Notes: generated by a model not told the origin, from the sequence alone. A stretch of DNA of 64,000 bases from Cellulomonas persica (GCF_007989825.1 NZ_BJUA01000014.1:16728-80727); one strand, 5' to 3'; shown: positions 17,398 through 26,127, counted from the stretch's first letter. A program made the numbers and translations.

Positions 17398-20181
17398 ATG
17401 ACCGCGGCACCCGACACTCGCACGACCGTCCAGGCGTACGCGGCCGAGCCCGCGCAGGTGTGCGCCGACCTCGACGTCGACCCTGCGGTCGGGCTCACGT
17501 CCGCCCAGGTGGTCGAACGGCGGGCCCGCTACGGGCCGAACGCGCTCGCCGAGGAACGCAAGGAGCCCGGGTGGCAGGCGTTCCTGCGCCAGTACAAGGA
17601 CCTCATGCAGCTGGTCCTCGTGGGGGCGGCGGTCGTGAGCATCATCGCGCTCGGGGACGTGACCACGGGCGTCGTCGTCCTGGCGCTCACGGTGTTCAAC
17701 GCGCTCATGGGGCTGCACCAGGAGGGCAAGGCTGCCGAGAGCGTCGCGGCGCTGCGGCAGATGCTCGTCATGAACGCGAAGGTGCGGCGCGACGGCCAGC
17801 AGCAGATCGTGCCGGCCGAGGAGCTCGTGCCCGGTGACGTCGTGGGCTTCGAGGCGGGCGACAAGGTCCCCGCCGACGGGCGGCTGCTGGTCGCGGCGGC
17901 GCTCGAGATCGAGGAGTCGGGGCTGACGGGCGAGAGTGCCCCCGTCGCCAAGGGCGTCGCCGCCGTCCCGGGCGACGAGGTGCCGTTGGGTGACCGCCTC
18001 GACATGGCGTACATGAACTCGCAGGTCACGCGAGGTCGCGGCGAGATGGTCGTGACCGCGACGGGCATGACGACCGAGGTCGGGCGCATCTCGGGGATGC
18101 TCAGCGGCGTCGAGCAGGACAAGACGCCGCTGACCAAGCAGCTCGACCGGATCACGGTGATCATCACCGTCATGGCGGCGATCGCGCTGGTCGCGATCGT
18201 GGCGCTCGGGCTCGCACGCGGGCAGGACTTCGACAGCCTGTTCGTCGTCGGCATCAGCCTCGCGATCGCCGCGATCCCGACCGGGCTGCCCGCGGTCGTG
18301 ACGATGCTGCTCTCGCTCGGCACGCGTCAGCTCGCCGAGAAGGGCGCGATCGTCAAGCGGCTCAAGTCGGTCGAGACGCTGGGCTCGACGTCGGCGATCT
18401 GCTCGGACAAGACCGGGACACTCACGCTCAACCAGATGACGGCCCGCACGCTCGTCGCCGCCGGGCACCGGCTGTCGGTCGAGGGCGAGGGGTACTCGAC
18501 CGTCGGCCGGATCCTGTCCGTCGCGGGCACCGGCGAGGTGCCGCTCGAGCAGTTCGCGCTGCCCATGGCGCTCGCGAGCGACGCGGTGATCCGCGACGGC
18601 GCGTGCGTCGGGGACCCGACCGAGGGCGCGGTCGTCGTGCTCGCCGCCAAGGCCGGGCTCGACGTCGAGGCGACCCGCCGCACGTACCCGCGCGTCGCGG
18701 AGGTGCCGTTCGACGCCGAGTACAAGCTCATGGCGACGTTCCACGAGATCGACGGCGCCGTGCGGTGCTTCGTCAAGGGCGCACCCGACGTGCTGCTCGC
18801 GCGCTCGACCAGTGTCCGCGGCGCGCAGGGGGCGTCGCAGACGTGGGACGAGGTCCGCGCGCGCGTGCTCGCGGAGAACGACGCGATCGCCGCCGAGGGC
18901 ATGCGCGTCCTCGCCGTGGCTCAGCGGGACGTGCCCGCCGGCTCGCTCACGGGCGCGACGCCCGAGCAGCTGCTCGCGCTCGTCGACGGACTCGAGCTGC
19001 TCGCGCTCGTCGGGATCGTCGACCCGCCCCGCAAGGAGGCGAAGGACGCGATCGCGGAGTGCCACGACGCGGGCATCCGCGTGCGCATGATCACCGGCGA
19101 CCATGCGACGACCGCCGCTGCGATCGCGCGTCAGCTCGGGATCGAGGGCCGGGCGCTGACGGGCGCGCAGTTCGCGGCGATGTCCGACGACGAGCTCGAC
19201 GCGCAGGTCGAGCAGATCGGCGTCGTCGCACGCGTCGCCCCGGAGGACAAGGTGCGGCTCGTCGACGTCCTCAAGCGGCGCGGCGAGATCGTCGCGATGA
19301 CCGGCGACGGCGTGAACGACGCACCCGCGCTCACGCGCGCGGACATCGGCGTGGCCATGGGGATCACCGGCACGGAGGTCACCAAGGACGCTGCCGAGAT
19401 GATCCTCACCGACGACAACTTCGCGACGATCGTCGCGGCCGTCGAGGGCGGGCGAGGCCTCTACGACAACCTCATGAAGTACATCCGCTTCCAGATGGTC
19501 GTGCTGACGGGCTTCATCCTGACGTTCGTCGGTGCGGGGATCTTCACGATCGCCGACGGCACCCCGCTGACCCCGCTGCAGATCCTGTGGATCAACTTCG
19601 CGATCGATGTGGTGCTCGCGATCGGCCTGGGGTTCGACGCGCCGACGGCGGGCCTGATGAAGCGACGACCACGCTCCCCCGAGACACCCGTGATCGGGCG
19701 GTCGCTCGGCGCGCGGCTCGCGTTCGGCGGGCTGCTCATCGCGATCGGCACGCTCGTCGTGGTCGCGTACGGCGAGGACCGGTACGGGCTCGCGGTCGCG
19801 ACGACGATGGGCCTGACGACGATGTCGCTCATGCACGTGATCGCCGCGATGCAGTGGCGCGACCAGCTCGCGAGCGTCTTCTCGCACGACACGCTCACCA
19901 ACGGGCGCTTCGTGCTGCTCATGCTCGTGGTCGTGGCGCTGACGTTCCTCGTGACGACGATCGACGGCCTGCAACGGATCTTCGGCACCGTCGAGCTCGA
20001 CGGCCCGCAGTGGCGCACGTGCCTGATCGCGACGCTCGCGTACCTCGTGCTCGCCGAGCTGGGCAAGCTCGTCCTGCGGGCGGTGGCGCGGCGTCGCGGG
20101 CCGGGCGCCCTCGACGAGGACGCGTCCGAGGCCGGGGCCGCGCGGCCGCACGCCGGCGCGCACGCGGCGGTCGCCGCATGA
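17398..20181 (+). CDS. cation-translocating P-type ATPase (P2 / Ca2+-type)
   Basis: A 927-residue ATP-driven cation pump in the cytoplasmic membrane. Domains in order: an N-terminal cation ATPase domain, the actuator loop with TGES (Thr177-Ser180), helix 4 with PTGLP (Pro294-Pro298), phosphorylation site DKTGTLT (Asp337), nucleotide-binding domain with KGAPDVLLAR, hinge GDGVNDAP (about 636-643) and six C-terminal helices. The usual Glu of the P2A PEGLP motif is replaced by Thr, so ion specificity (Ca2+, Na+, K+, other) cannot be read off. GGGAGG lies 6 nt before the ATG. The stop overlaps the start of the next MFS gene (ATGA), implying translational coupling. Confidence 0.93.
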   Translation: MTAAPDTRTTVQAYAAEPAQVCADLDVDPAVGLTSAQVVERRARYGPNALAEERKEPGWQAFLRQYKDLMQLVLVGAAVVSIIALGDVTTGVVVLALTVFNALMGLHQEGKAAESVAALRQMLVMNAKVRRDGQQQIVPAEELVPGDVVGFEAGDKVPADGRLLVAAALEIEESGLTGESAPVAKGVAAVPGDEVPLGDRLDMAYMNSQVTRGRGEMVVTATGMTTEVGRISGMLSGVEQDKTPLTKQLDRITVIITVMAAIALVAIVALGLARGQDFDSLFVVGISLAIAAIPTGLPAVVTMLLSLGTRQLAEKGAIVKRLKSVETLGSTSAICSDKTGTLTLNQMTARTLVAAGHRLSVEGEGYSTVGRILSVAGTGEVPLEQFALPMALASDAVIRDGACVGDPTEGAVVVLAAKAGLDVEATRRTYPRVAEVPFDAEYKLMATFHEIDGAVRCFVKGAPDVLLARSTSVRGAQGASQTWDEVRARVLAENDAIAAEGMRVLAVAQRDVPAGSLTGATPEQLLALVDGLELLALVGIVDPPRKEAKDAIAECHDAGIRVRMITGDHATTAAAIARQLGIEGRALTGAQFAAMSDDELDAQVEQIGVVARVAPEDKVRLVDVLKRRGEIVAMTGDGVNDAPALTRADIGVAMGITGTEVTKDAAEMILTDDNFATIVAAVEGGRGLYDNLMKYIRFQMVVLTGFILTFVGAGIFTIADGTPLTPLQILWINFAIDVVLAIGLGFDAPTAGLMKRRPRSPETPVIGRSLGARLAFGGLLIAIGTLVVVAYGEDRYGLAVATTMGLTTMSLMHVIAAMQWRDQLASVFSHDTLTNGRFVLLMLVVVALTFLVTTIDGLQRIFGTVELDGPQWRTCLIATLAYLVLAELGKLVLRAVARRRGPGALDEDASEAGAARPHAGAHAAVAA

Positions 20182-21854
20182 GCGTCCCCGCCGCCCCCGA
20201 GGACAGCACGAGCCAGAACAGCTCGAGCCAGAACAGCTCGAGCCAGAGCAGCACGAGCCCGGGCGGCGCCGGCTCGGATGCGGGCCGTCTCGACGGCACG
20301 CAGCGTCGGCTCGCGATGCTGCTCGCGATGGCGATGTTCGTGCTCGTCGTCGACACGTCGATCATGAACGTGTCGATCTCGGCGGTCGTGCGGGACGTCG
20401 GGACCACCGTCAGCGGCGTGCAGACCGCGATCGCCCTCGAGGCGCTCGTCTCGGCCGCGTTCATCCTCATCGGCAGCAAGATCGGCGACCTGTTCGGCCG
20501 CAAGCGCGCGTACCTGCTCGGGCTCGGCGGGTACCTCGTCGGCGCGGTGGCGATGACGTTCGCGACGGGACTGACACTCATCGTGGTCTGCTGGGCGATC
20601 ATCGGCGGGCTCGGCGCGGCGCTGCTGCTGCCGTCCATGCAGTCCCTCATCCACGGCAACTTCCCCGGCGGCGAGCGCAAGCGCGTGTACGCGCTCGTCG
20701 GCGCGGCGGCGTCGATCGCGGCCGCCGTCGGGCCGCTGCTCGGCGGGTTCATCACGACGTACCTGTCGTGGCGCGTCGCGTTCGGGCTCGAGGCCGTGGT
20801 GATCCTCGTCGTGCTGTCCGGCGCGGGGCTCGTCAAGGACGCGCCCTACGAGGGCGACCGCGCGGTCGACCCGCTGGGTGCCGTGCTGTCGGTCGTCGGC
20901 ATGGGCGGGATCGTGCTGGGCGTGCTCGTGTGGCAGGAGGGCGGCGAGTCGGTCGCGGCGCTGCTCGTGATCGGGCTCGCGGCGCTGCTGGGTCTCGCGC
21001 GCTGGCTCGTCGTGCGGCACCGGCGCGGCCACCCGACCCTGATCGACCCCGACCTGTTCCGCGCACCGCTGTTCCGGCTGGGCGTGACCGGGCAGATGCT
21101 GCAGCAGATCGCGCTCGGCGGCGCGATGATCGCGCTGCCGATCTTCCTGCAGATGGTGCTCGGCTACGACGCGATGCTCGCGGGCCTGTCGATCGCGCCG
21201 CTGTCGCTGAGCATGTTCGCGACCGCGCTGCTCGCGGGTCGTCGCGCAGGTCGGCGGCGCCCCGCGGTCGTGATCCTGGCCGGGTTCGCGCTGCTGACCG
21301 TCGGCGTGGCCGCGCTGCTGCCCGTCGTCCCGCGTGCGGACACCGGGTGGTGGCTCGCGCTGCCGCTCGTCGTGGCGGGCTGCGGGCTCGGGCTGCTCGT
21401 CTCGCAGCTCAACAACTACACGCTGTCGCCCGTGAGCTCCGAACGCGTGAGCGAGGCGGCGGGCGTCAACTCCGCGACGGGCTCGTTCGGCCTCTCGCTG
21501 GGCCTCGCGCTCACGGGTGCGGTCATGCTCGCGTCCCTCGCGATCGGCTTCACCGCCCGGACCGACGCGAGCGACGTGCTGCCACCCGACGACAAGGCGC
21601 AGATCGCCCGCGCGCTCGAGGACGACGCGCAGGTCATGAGCGACACCCAGCTGACCGAGCTGCTCGCCGACGAGCCGCCCGACGTGGCCGACGAGGTGCT
21701 GCGGATCAACACCGAGGTCCGTCCGCTCGCGCTGCAGGTCGCGCTCGTCGTGCCGCTGCTGTCCGGCGTCGCGGGCGTGCTCGTCGCGCTGCGGATGCGA
21801 CGCCGCCCGGACCCGGAGCCGAACGACGCGACCGAGTCCGTGCTCGGCGGCTGA
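20178..21854 (+). CDS. DHA2-family MFS transporter
   Basis: A 558-residue, 14-helix exporter with the DHA2 hallmarks VVDTSIMNVSISAVVRD in helix 1 and IGSKIGDLFGRKRA (motif A). A 40-residue soluble head contains a Gln-Asn-Ser-Ser repeat. An insertion of about 55 acidic residues (DASDVLPPDDKAQIARALEDD onward) precedes the last helix, as in several actinobacterial DHA2 pumps. The start codon overlaps the ATPase stop by 4 nt, so pump and exporter are made together; a functional link is inferred. The substrate is unknown. Confidence 0.9.
   Translation: MSVPAAPEDSTSQNSSSQNSSSQSSTSPGGAGSDAGRLDGTQRRLAMLLAMAMFVLVVDTSIMNVSISAVVRDVGTTVSGVQTAIALEALVSAAFILIGSKIGDLFGRKRAYLLGLGGYLVGAVAMTFATGLTLIVVCWAIIGGLGAALLLPSMQSLIHGNFPGGERKRVYALVGAAASIAAAVGPLLGGFITTYLSWRVAFGLEAVVILVVLSGAGLVKDAPYEGDRAVDPLGAVLSVVGMGGIVLGVLVWQEGGESVAALLVIGLAALLGLARWLVVRHRRGHPTLIDPDLFRAPLFRLGVTGQMLQQIALGGAMIALPIFLQMVLGYDAMLAGLSIAPLSLSMFATALLAGRRAGRRRPAVVILAGFALLTVGVAALLPVVPRADTGWWLALPLVVAGCGLGLLVSQLNNYTLSPVSSERVSEAAGVNSATGSFGLSLGLALTGAVMLASLAIGFTARTDASDVLPPDDKAQIARALEDDAQVMSDTQLTELLADEPPDVADEVLRINTEVRPLALQVALVVPLLSGVAGVLVALRMRRRPDPEPNDATESVLGG
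20208..20252. repeat. 15-bp in-frame tandem repeat
   Basis: The unit AGCCAGAACAGCTCG occurs about three times with small changes, encoding SQNSS, SQNSS and SQSST at the N-terminus of the MFS transporter. It is coding and probably length-variable between strains. Confidence 0.7.
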
Positions 21855-21897
21855 CCACCGCACCGCGCGCACGCGCGGACGACGACCGCGGGGCGGC

Positions 21898-24519
21898 TCA
21901 GTCCAGCAGACCCAGCTCGCGCGCGCGGCGCACCGCCTCGCGCCGGCTCTCGACACCCAGCTTGCGGTAGAGCGCCTTGAGGTGGGCCTTGACGGTGTTC
22001 ACCGAGACGTAGAAGTCGGCGGCGATCTCCGAGTTGGTCTGCATGGTCGGCAGCGCCCCCAGGATCGCCAGCTCACGGCTCGTGAGCGGGTCGATCAGCG
22101 GCTCGGGCTCACGGGCGGCCGACTCGTGGTGGCCCATGCGGCGCACGTGGTCGGCGAGCTCGCCCGGGTGCCGGTCGAGCCGCGCGTGCAGCCGGGCCGC
22201 GAGCACCGGAGCACCGACGAGCAGGAACGGCCGGACGAGCACGGAGACGGCCGCGACCTCGATCGCGTGGTCGAGCGCCTGGTCGCACCGCGGGTGGTCA
22301 CCCGTGTGCTCGTGGGCCGCCGCCGTGACGAGCCACGCCTCGACCTCGGTCTGCTCGTCGGCCTCCGTGCGCGCCTGCTCCTGCGCGAGCCGCGCGACGC
22401 GCAGCGCCTCTCGCGGCTCGCCACGCATGAGGTGAGCCCTGGCCTCGGCGACGAGCAGCAGGGTCGACGAGGGCTCGAGCACGGGAGCCGGCGGCTGCTC
22501 GCCCACGAGCTGCGCGGTCTCGGCCGTCGCGCGCCACGCGAGGTCCGCGAGCACGGGCGACGTCGACGCGCAGATCTCGCCCGCCGCGCGCAGCGCCGCA
22601 CGGGCCGCGCGGGACCGCCCACGCTGCACGGCGACGAGCGCCTGCAGCAGGTGGATGTTCGTCTCCGTCGGGGGCTCCTCACCGCCCAGGTCGCTCGCGA
22701 GCGCCATCGCCAGCATCCGGTCGGCCTCGTCGGCCTCGCCGCGCAGCACCGCGACCCAGGCCACCGCGGTGTAGGCGCACCGGCACTGCAGGTAGCTCCC
22801 CCAGCCGAGCTCACGCGCGTCGGCGATGACCCGCTGCGCCTCCCGCGCGGCGAGCGCGAGGTCACCCGCGAGCGCCGCCGCGAGCGCGAGGTACGACCGC
22901 GCGTTCAGCGCCGGCAGCAGCGGCGGGGCGCCTGCCGTGGCCCGCACGAGCGCCTCGAGCCGTTCGCGTGCCTCGACCAGGTCGCCGCTCCAGAACAGCC
23001 CGACCGCGTGGGCGTTCGCCGCGAGCGTGCGGTACGCGGGCCACGCGGGCGTCGGCAGGGGCGCCGCGTCGAGCACGACGAGCGCCGCGGCACCCGAGCT
23101 CGTCGTCGTCGCTGCGTCCCCCAGGCCCCGGGCCGCGCTCGCCGCGAGGATCTCCAGCAGCGCGACGAGCTGCGGGGGCGCATCGGGGGGCGCGAGCTCG
23201 CGCGCTCGCGCGACGTGCGCCGCCCCCGCGTGGAACCGGCCCCGCAGGACGGCGAGCGCGCCCGCGCACAGCTCCACACCCGCGTCGGGTGCCAGGTCGG
23301 CGACAGGGACGCGCTCGACGAGGTCGAGCACCGGTTCTCGGTCGACGGAGACCAGTCCTCCGGCGGCCGAGTCGACGAAGACCTGGCAGAACAGCGCCCA
23401 GTCCTCGATGCGCGCCGCGAGCTCGAGCGCCCGCACCGGCTCGCCGTGCCCGACGAGCCACGTCGCGGCGTTGCGGTGCGCGAGGCGCCACGCGTCCGGG
23501 TCGTCCGCCGACAACCGACCGAGCAGCATCTCCCGCAACAAGGGGTGGTACCGGAACCAGGTGCCGTCCGAACCCAGCGGGTTCACGAAGTCGTTGCGCT
23601 CGGCGAACGCCCGCCACGGCGCGACCGCGTCGCCACCCGGCAGGATCGCCTCGACGAGGTCCGCGCACGTGAACCGGGTCACGCACGTCATCAGGAGCAC
23701 GCGCTGCATCGCGGGGTCGAGCCGCGTGAGCACCTCCGCGACCAGGTAGTCCGACGCGTCCTGGTCGGGTCGCGTGGCGCGCGAGCCGCCCGGCGAGCGC
23801 AGCTGCAGGCGCACCCCGACGGGCCAGCCGTCGGTGTCCTCGAGCACGCGCGCCACGTCCTGGCTCGTCAGCTGCAGGCCACGTGCCGCGGCGAGCGCCG
23901 CGACGGTCGGCGCGTCGAACGCGAGGTCCGCGGCGACGACCTCCTCGAGCTCGCCCTCGACGCGCAGCCGGTGCACGCGCACCAGCGGGTCGACGCGCGT
24001 GACCAGGACGAGCCGCAGCGGCAGCGGGTAGCGCAGCAGGTCCTCGACCCCGTCGACCACGTCGGGCCGCTGGACGTAGTGGAAGTCGTCGAGCACGAGC
24101 ACGACCGGCTCGGGCAGGTCCTCGAGCGCGCGCAGCAGCTGCGAGCGGAACTCGTGCGAGGCCGCTGCCGGCACCCGCAGGTGACGCAGCGGGTTGTCCT
24201 CCGGCACGGCGCCGCTGCCCCGCAGCGCCTCCAGGACGTCGCTCCAGAAGGCGCCCGGTGCATCGTCGTGCGGCTCGAGCGACAACCACGCGACCTGACG
24301 CTCGGTGGCGGCCACCCACTGCGCGACCGCGACGGTCTTGCCCCACCCGGGACCCGCGGACACGATCGTCAGCCGCTGGTCGGCGGCACGCTCGAGCAGC
24401 TGCTCGAGCGCGGGGCGCCGCACCACGTGAGCGGGCTGCGGCGCCGTGCGACGAGCGCGCGCCAACGGCGGTGCGCCACGCCCCCTCAGCGCACCAGCAG
24501 CAGTTGTCTGCGCCGCCAT
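21898..24519 (-). CDS. LuxR-family regulator, MalT/LAL-like signal-transduction ATPase
   Basis: An 873-residue STAND-type regulator. Walker A is GPGWGKT at residues 56-62; Walker B is VLVLDDFHY near 140-148. The middle (about 400-780) is an alpha-solenoid of TPR-like repeats for ligand sensing. The C-terminal LuxR helix-turn-helix is LTSRELAILGALPTMQTNSEIA then VSVNTVKAHLKALYRKLGV. The ATG at 24519 was chosen because it leaves the operator-like dyads upstream free. It is divergent from the DUF6325 fusion gene, with 88 bp between starts, so it probably controls that promoter and perhaps its own (inference). Confidence 0.9.
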   Translation of the reverse strand: MAAQTTAAGALRGRGAPPLARARRTAPQPAHVVRRPALEQLLERAADQRLTIVSAGPGWGKTVAVAQWVAATERQVAWLSLEPHDDAPGAFWSDVLEALRGSGAVPEDNPLRHLRVPAAASHEFRSQLLRALEDLPEPVVLVLDDFHYVQRPDVVDGVEDLLRYPLPLRLVLVTRVDPLVRVHRLRVEGELEEVVAADLAFDAPTVAALAAARGLQLTSQDVARVLEDTDGWPVGVRLQLRSPGGSRATRPDQDASDYLVAEVLTRLDPAMQRVLLMTCVTRFTCADLVEAILPGGDAVAPWRAFAERNDFVNPLGSDGTWFRYHPLLREMLLGRLSADDPDAWRLAHRNAATWLVGHGEPVRALELAARIEDWALFCQVFVDSAAGGLVSVDREPVLDLVERVPVADLAPDAGVELCAGALAVLRGRFHAGAAHVARARELAPPDAPPQLVALLEILAASAARGLGDAATTTSSGAAALVVLDAAPLPTPAWPAYRTLAANAHAVGLFWSGDLVEARERLEALVRATAGAPPLLPALNARSYLALAAALAGDLALAAREAQRVIADARELGWGSYLQCRCAYTAVAWVAVLRGEADEADRMLAMALASDLGGEEPPTETNIHLLQALVAVQRGRSRAARAALRAAGEICASTSPVLADLAWRATAETAQLVGEQPPAPVLEPSSTLLLVAEARAHLMRGEPREALRVARLAQEQARTEADEQTEVEAWLVTAAAHEHTGDHPRCDQALDHAIEVAAVSVLVRPFLLVGAPVLAARLHARLDRHPGELADHVRRMGHHESAAREPEPLIDPLTSRELAILGALPTMQTNSEIAADFYVSVNTVKAHLKALYRKLGVESRREAVRRARELGLLD

Positions 24520-24543
24520 AAGGGCAGCGTAGGGCTCGGACAC

Positions 24544-24566
24544 CCCATATGGGTGATTTATCACCC
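24544..24566. promoter_or_regulatory. overlapping dyads in the luxR / DUF6325 divergent promoter
   Basis: The palindrome CCCATATGGG (24544-24553) overlaps GGGTGA-TTTA-TCACCC (24551-24566), and a further GGTGATA half site lies at 24577-24583. This AT-rich island in a GC-rich genome lies between the two divergent starts and is a good candidate operator for the LuxR regulator. Confidence 0.55.
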
Positions 24567-24607
24567 GTGCCTCGCGGTGATAGTGGGACGCGGCGGGAGG
24601 TGGCACC

Positions 24608-25495
24608 GTGCGATCCAGGATCATCGAGCTCACGATCGAGGGGCCCGTCGACGACGAGCAGATGGACGCGCTCGAGGAGTCGGGCGTGCGGTACGGCGCC
24701 GCCCACACCGTCCTCGTCGCCGAGGTCCGCGACGGCGCCGCGCTGTTCGGCGTGCTGCAGCGGCTCGGCTCGCTCGGCCTCGACGTCCTGGGTCTGCGCA
24801 CCCTGGATGCCGCCGAGCAGCCCGAGGTCGAGATCGTGGTGCGCGGCGCGCTCGGCACCCTCATGGGCCGGCTGCTCGTCACCGAGCACACGCTCCTGCA
24901 CGCCCGGTCGCGCACCTACCACCTCGAGGACGTCCAGCTCGCGGACCTGCTGACCCGCCTCGAGTCGGCCGGGCACGCCCTCGACACCGCAGCGCGGGGA
25001 ACCGCCCCGCACACCGACGGCACCGGGACCGACCCGGCGCGTGAGGAGGACAAGATGGATGTCGACCTGGAGGAGATGGGACCCGTCGACTACCTCGTCG
25101 TCGAGTTCCCGCAGGACCGGCTCGACGGGACGGCGTTCCCGCTGCTCGTCGACCTCGTCGAGCGCGGCATCATCCGCGTGCTCGACCTGGCGTTCGTCCG
25201 CAAGGACCACGACGGGGTCGTGTCCGGTGTGGAGATCACCGACCTCGACGTGACCGGTGACTTCGACCTGACGGTGTTCGCGGGTGCGTCGTCGTCGCTC
25301 GTCGGGCAGGACGACCTCGACGAGGTGGGCGTCGCGCTGACGCCCGGGTCCGCCGCCGGCGTGCTCGTCTACGAGAACGCCTGGGCCGCGCCGTTCGCGA
25401 CCGCGCTGCGCAAGGGCGGCGGCCAGCTCGTCGCCGGTGGACGCATCCCGATCCCCGCGATCATCGCGGCGCTCGACGCCGCCGAGGCGGTCTGA
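24608..25495 (+). CDS. fusion of ACT-like domain and DUF6325 domain
   Basis: A 295-residue protein. GTG at 24608 has GGGAGGTGG 4-5 nt upstream. Residues 1-130 are an alternating alpha/beta domain (IIELTIEGPVDDEQMDAL, then two further blocks) that I cannot name; it resembles an ACT-like fold. A 20-residue Gly/Thr/Asp linker follows. Residues 150-295 match the DUF6325 family (MGPVDYLVVEFP, VRVLDL-type strand, GGGQLVAGGRIPIPAI). Immediately before Met150 (ATG at 25055) lies GAGGAGG at the right distance, so a 146-residue DUF6325 protein may also be made. The next gene is the SHOCT protein. Function is unknown; the DUF6325-SHOCT pair recurs in actinobacteria (recall). Confidence 0.8.
   Translation: MRSRIIELTIEGPVDDEQMDALEESGVRYGAAHTVLVAEVRDGAALFGVLQRLGSLGLDVLGLRTLDAAEQPEVEIVVRGALGTLMGRLLVTEHTLLHARSRTYHLEDVQLADLLTRLESAGHALDTAARGTAPHTDGTGTDPAREEDKMDVDLEEMGPVDYLVVEFPQDRLDGTAFPLLVDLVERGIIRVLDLAFVRKDHDGVVSGVEITDLDVTGDFDLTVFAGASSSLVGQDDLDEVGVALTPGSAAGVLVYENAWAAPFATALRKGGGQLVAGGRIPIPAIIAALDAAEAV
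25041..25057 (+). promoter_or_regulatory. internal ribosome binding site and in-frame ATG within the DUF6325 fusion gene
   Basis: GTGAGGAGGACAAGATG: a near-consensus GAGGAGG sits 5-6 nt before an in-frame ATG that marks the normal N-terminus of a stand-alone DUF6325 protein. It is likely a relic or a live second start. Confidence 0.65.
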
Positions 25496-25571
25496 CGGCG
25501 CCCGCGCGACGCCCAGCCCCACGCACCCGAACCACCCGAACCACAGCACCAGGAACCACCAGGAGGACGAC

Positions 25572-25904
25572 GTGCCAGGACTGATCCGCGGGGTGGCCCG
25601 CACAGCAGTGGTCGCCGGGACGGCCAGCGCGGTCTCGGGCCGCGTCCAGCGCCGCCAGCAGGGCCGGTGGGCCGCGCAGGACGCCGCCGCCGGGCAGCAG
25701 AGCTACGCCCAGCCGACCTACGCGCAGCCGCAGCCCACGTACGCACCGGCGCAGCCCGTCTACGCGGTACCCGTCGAGGCGCCGGCCGACGAGCCGACGA
25801 TGGACGACAAGATCGCGCAGCTCAAGGAGCTCGCAGCGCTCCGCGACGCGGGCGTGCTCACCCCGCAGGAGTTCGAGGCCCAGAAGGCCAAGCTCCTGGG
25901 CTGA
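25572..25904 (+). CDS. SHOCT domain-containing protein
   Basis: A 110-residue protein with a GTG start preceded by AGGAGGACGAC, a strong SD. The N-terminus (MPGLIRGVARTAVVAGTASAVSGRV) is a short amphipathic or membrane-associated helix. The middle is a Gln/Tyr/Pro/Ala-rich repeat (YAQPTYAQPQPTYAPAQP). The C-terminus is a SHOCT motif: DKIAQLKELAALRDAGVLTPQEFEAQKAKLLG. It follows the DUF6325 fusion gene by 76 bp and probably shares its mRNA. Role unknown; SHOCT domains are thought to mediate oligomerisation. Confidence 0.88.
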   Translation: MPGLIRGVARTAVVAGTASAVSGRVQRRQQGRWAAQDAAAGQQSYAQPTYAQPQPTYAPAQPVYAVPVEAPADEPTMDDKIAQLKELAALRDAGVLTPQEFEAQKAKLLG

Positions 25905-25968
25905 CCCACCGCCGCCGGAGGGCCGGCGCGGGTCGCCTGCGCTCAGCGTCAGCTCGTCCGATCGGCGC

Positions 25969-26053
25969 GGGGTCGTCAGGTCGGCGCGGGGTCGTCAGTA
26001 CGACGTGAGGTCGTCAGGTGTCGCTGACGACCTCGCGCTCGTCTGACGACCCC
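25969..26053. repeat. nested TCGTC/GACGA dyad, copy A (three left arms)
   Basis: 11-bp arms at 25969, 25988 and 26007 (GGGGTCGTCAG, GGGGTCGTCAG, GAGGTCGTCAG) repeat every 19 bp; right arms CTGACGACCTC at 26024 and CTGACGACCCC at 26043 pair with the inner and middle left arms. Loop is 6 bp, gaps are 8 bp. It lies between convergent SHOCT and tRNA-Ser genes. Three further copies are at 38025, 55024 and 60682. Confidence 0.8.
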
Positions 26054-26127
26054 ACGCTCGTCCGACCCCACGCGCCGTCGACGGTCTCGCACGTGGCGAC
26101 GACGGGGCGCGATGTTCGGGTGTGCGG

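Noticed and set aside
17326..20163. 945-codon frame opposite the P-type ATPase
   Set aside because: Antisense shadow; Asp/Arg/His-rich, no recognisable fold, and the plus-strand gene has every P-type ATPase motif.
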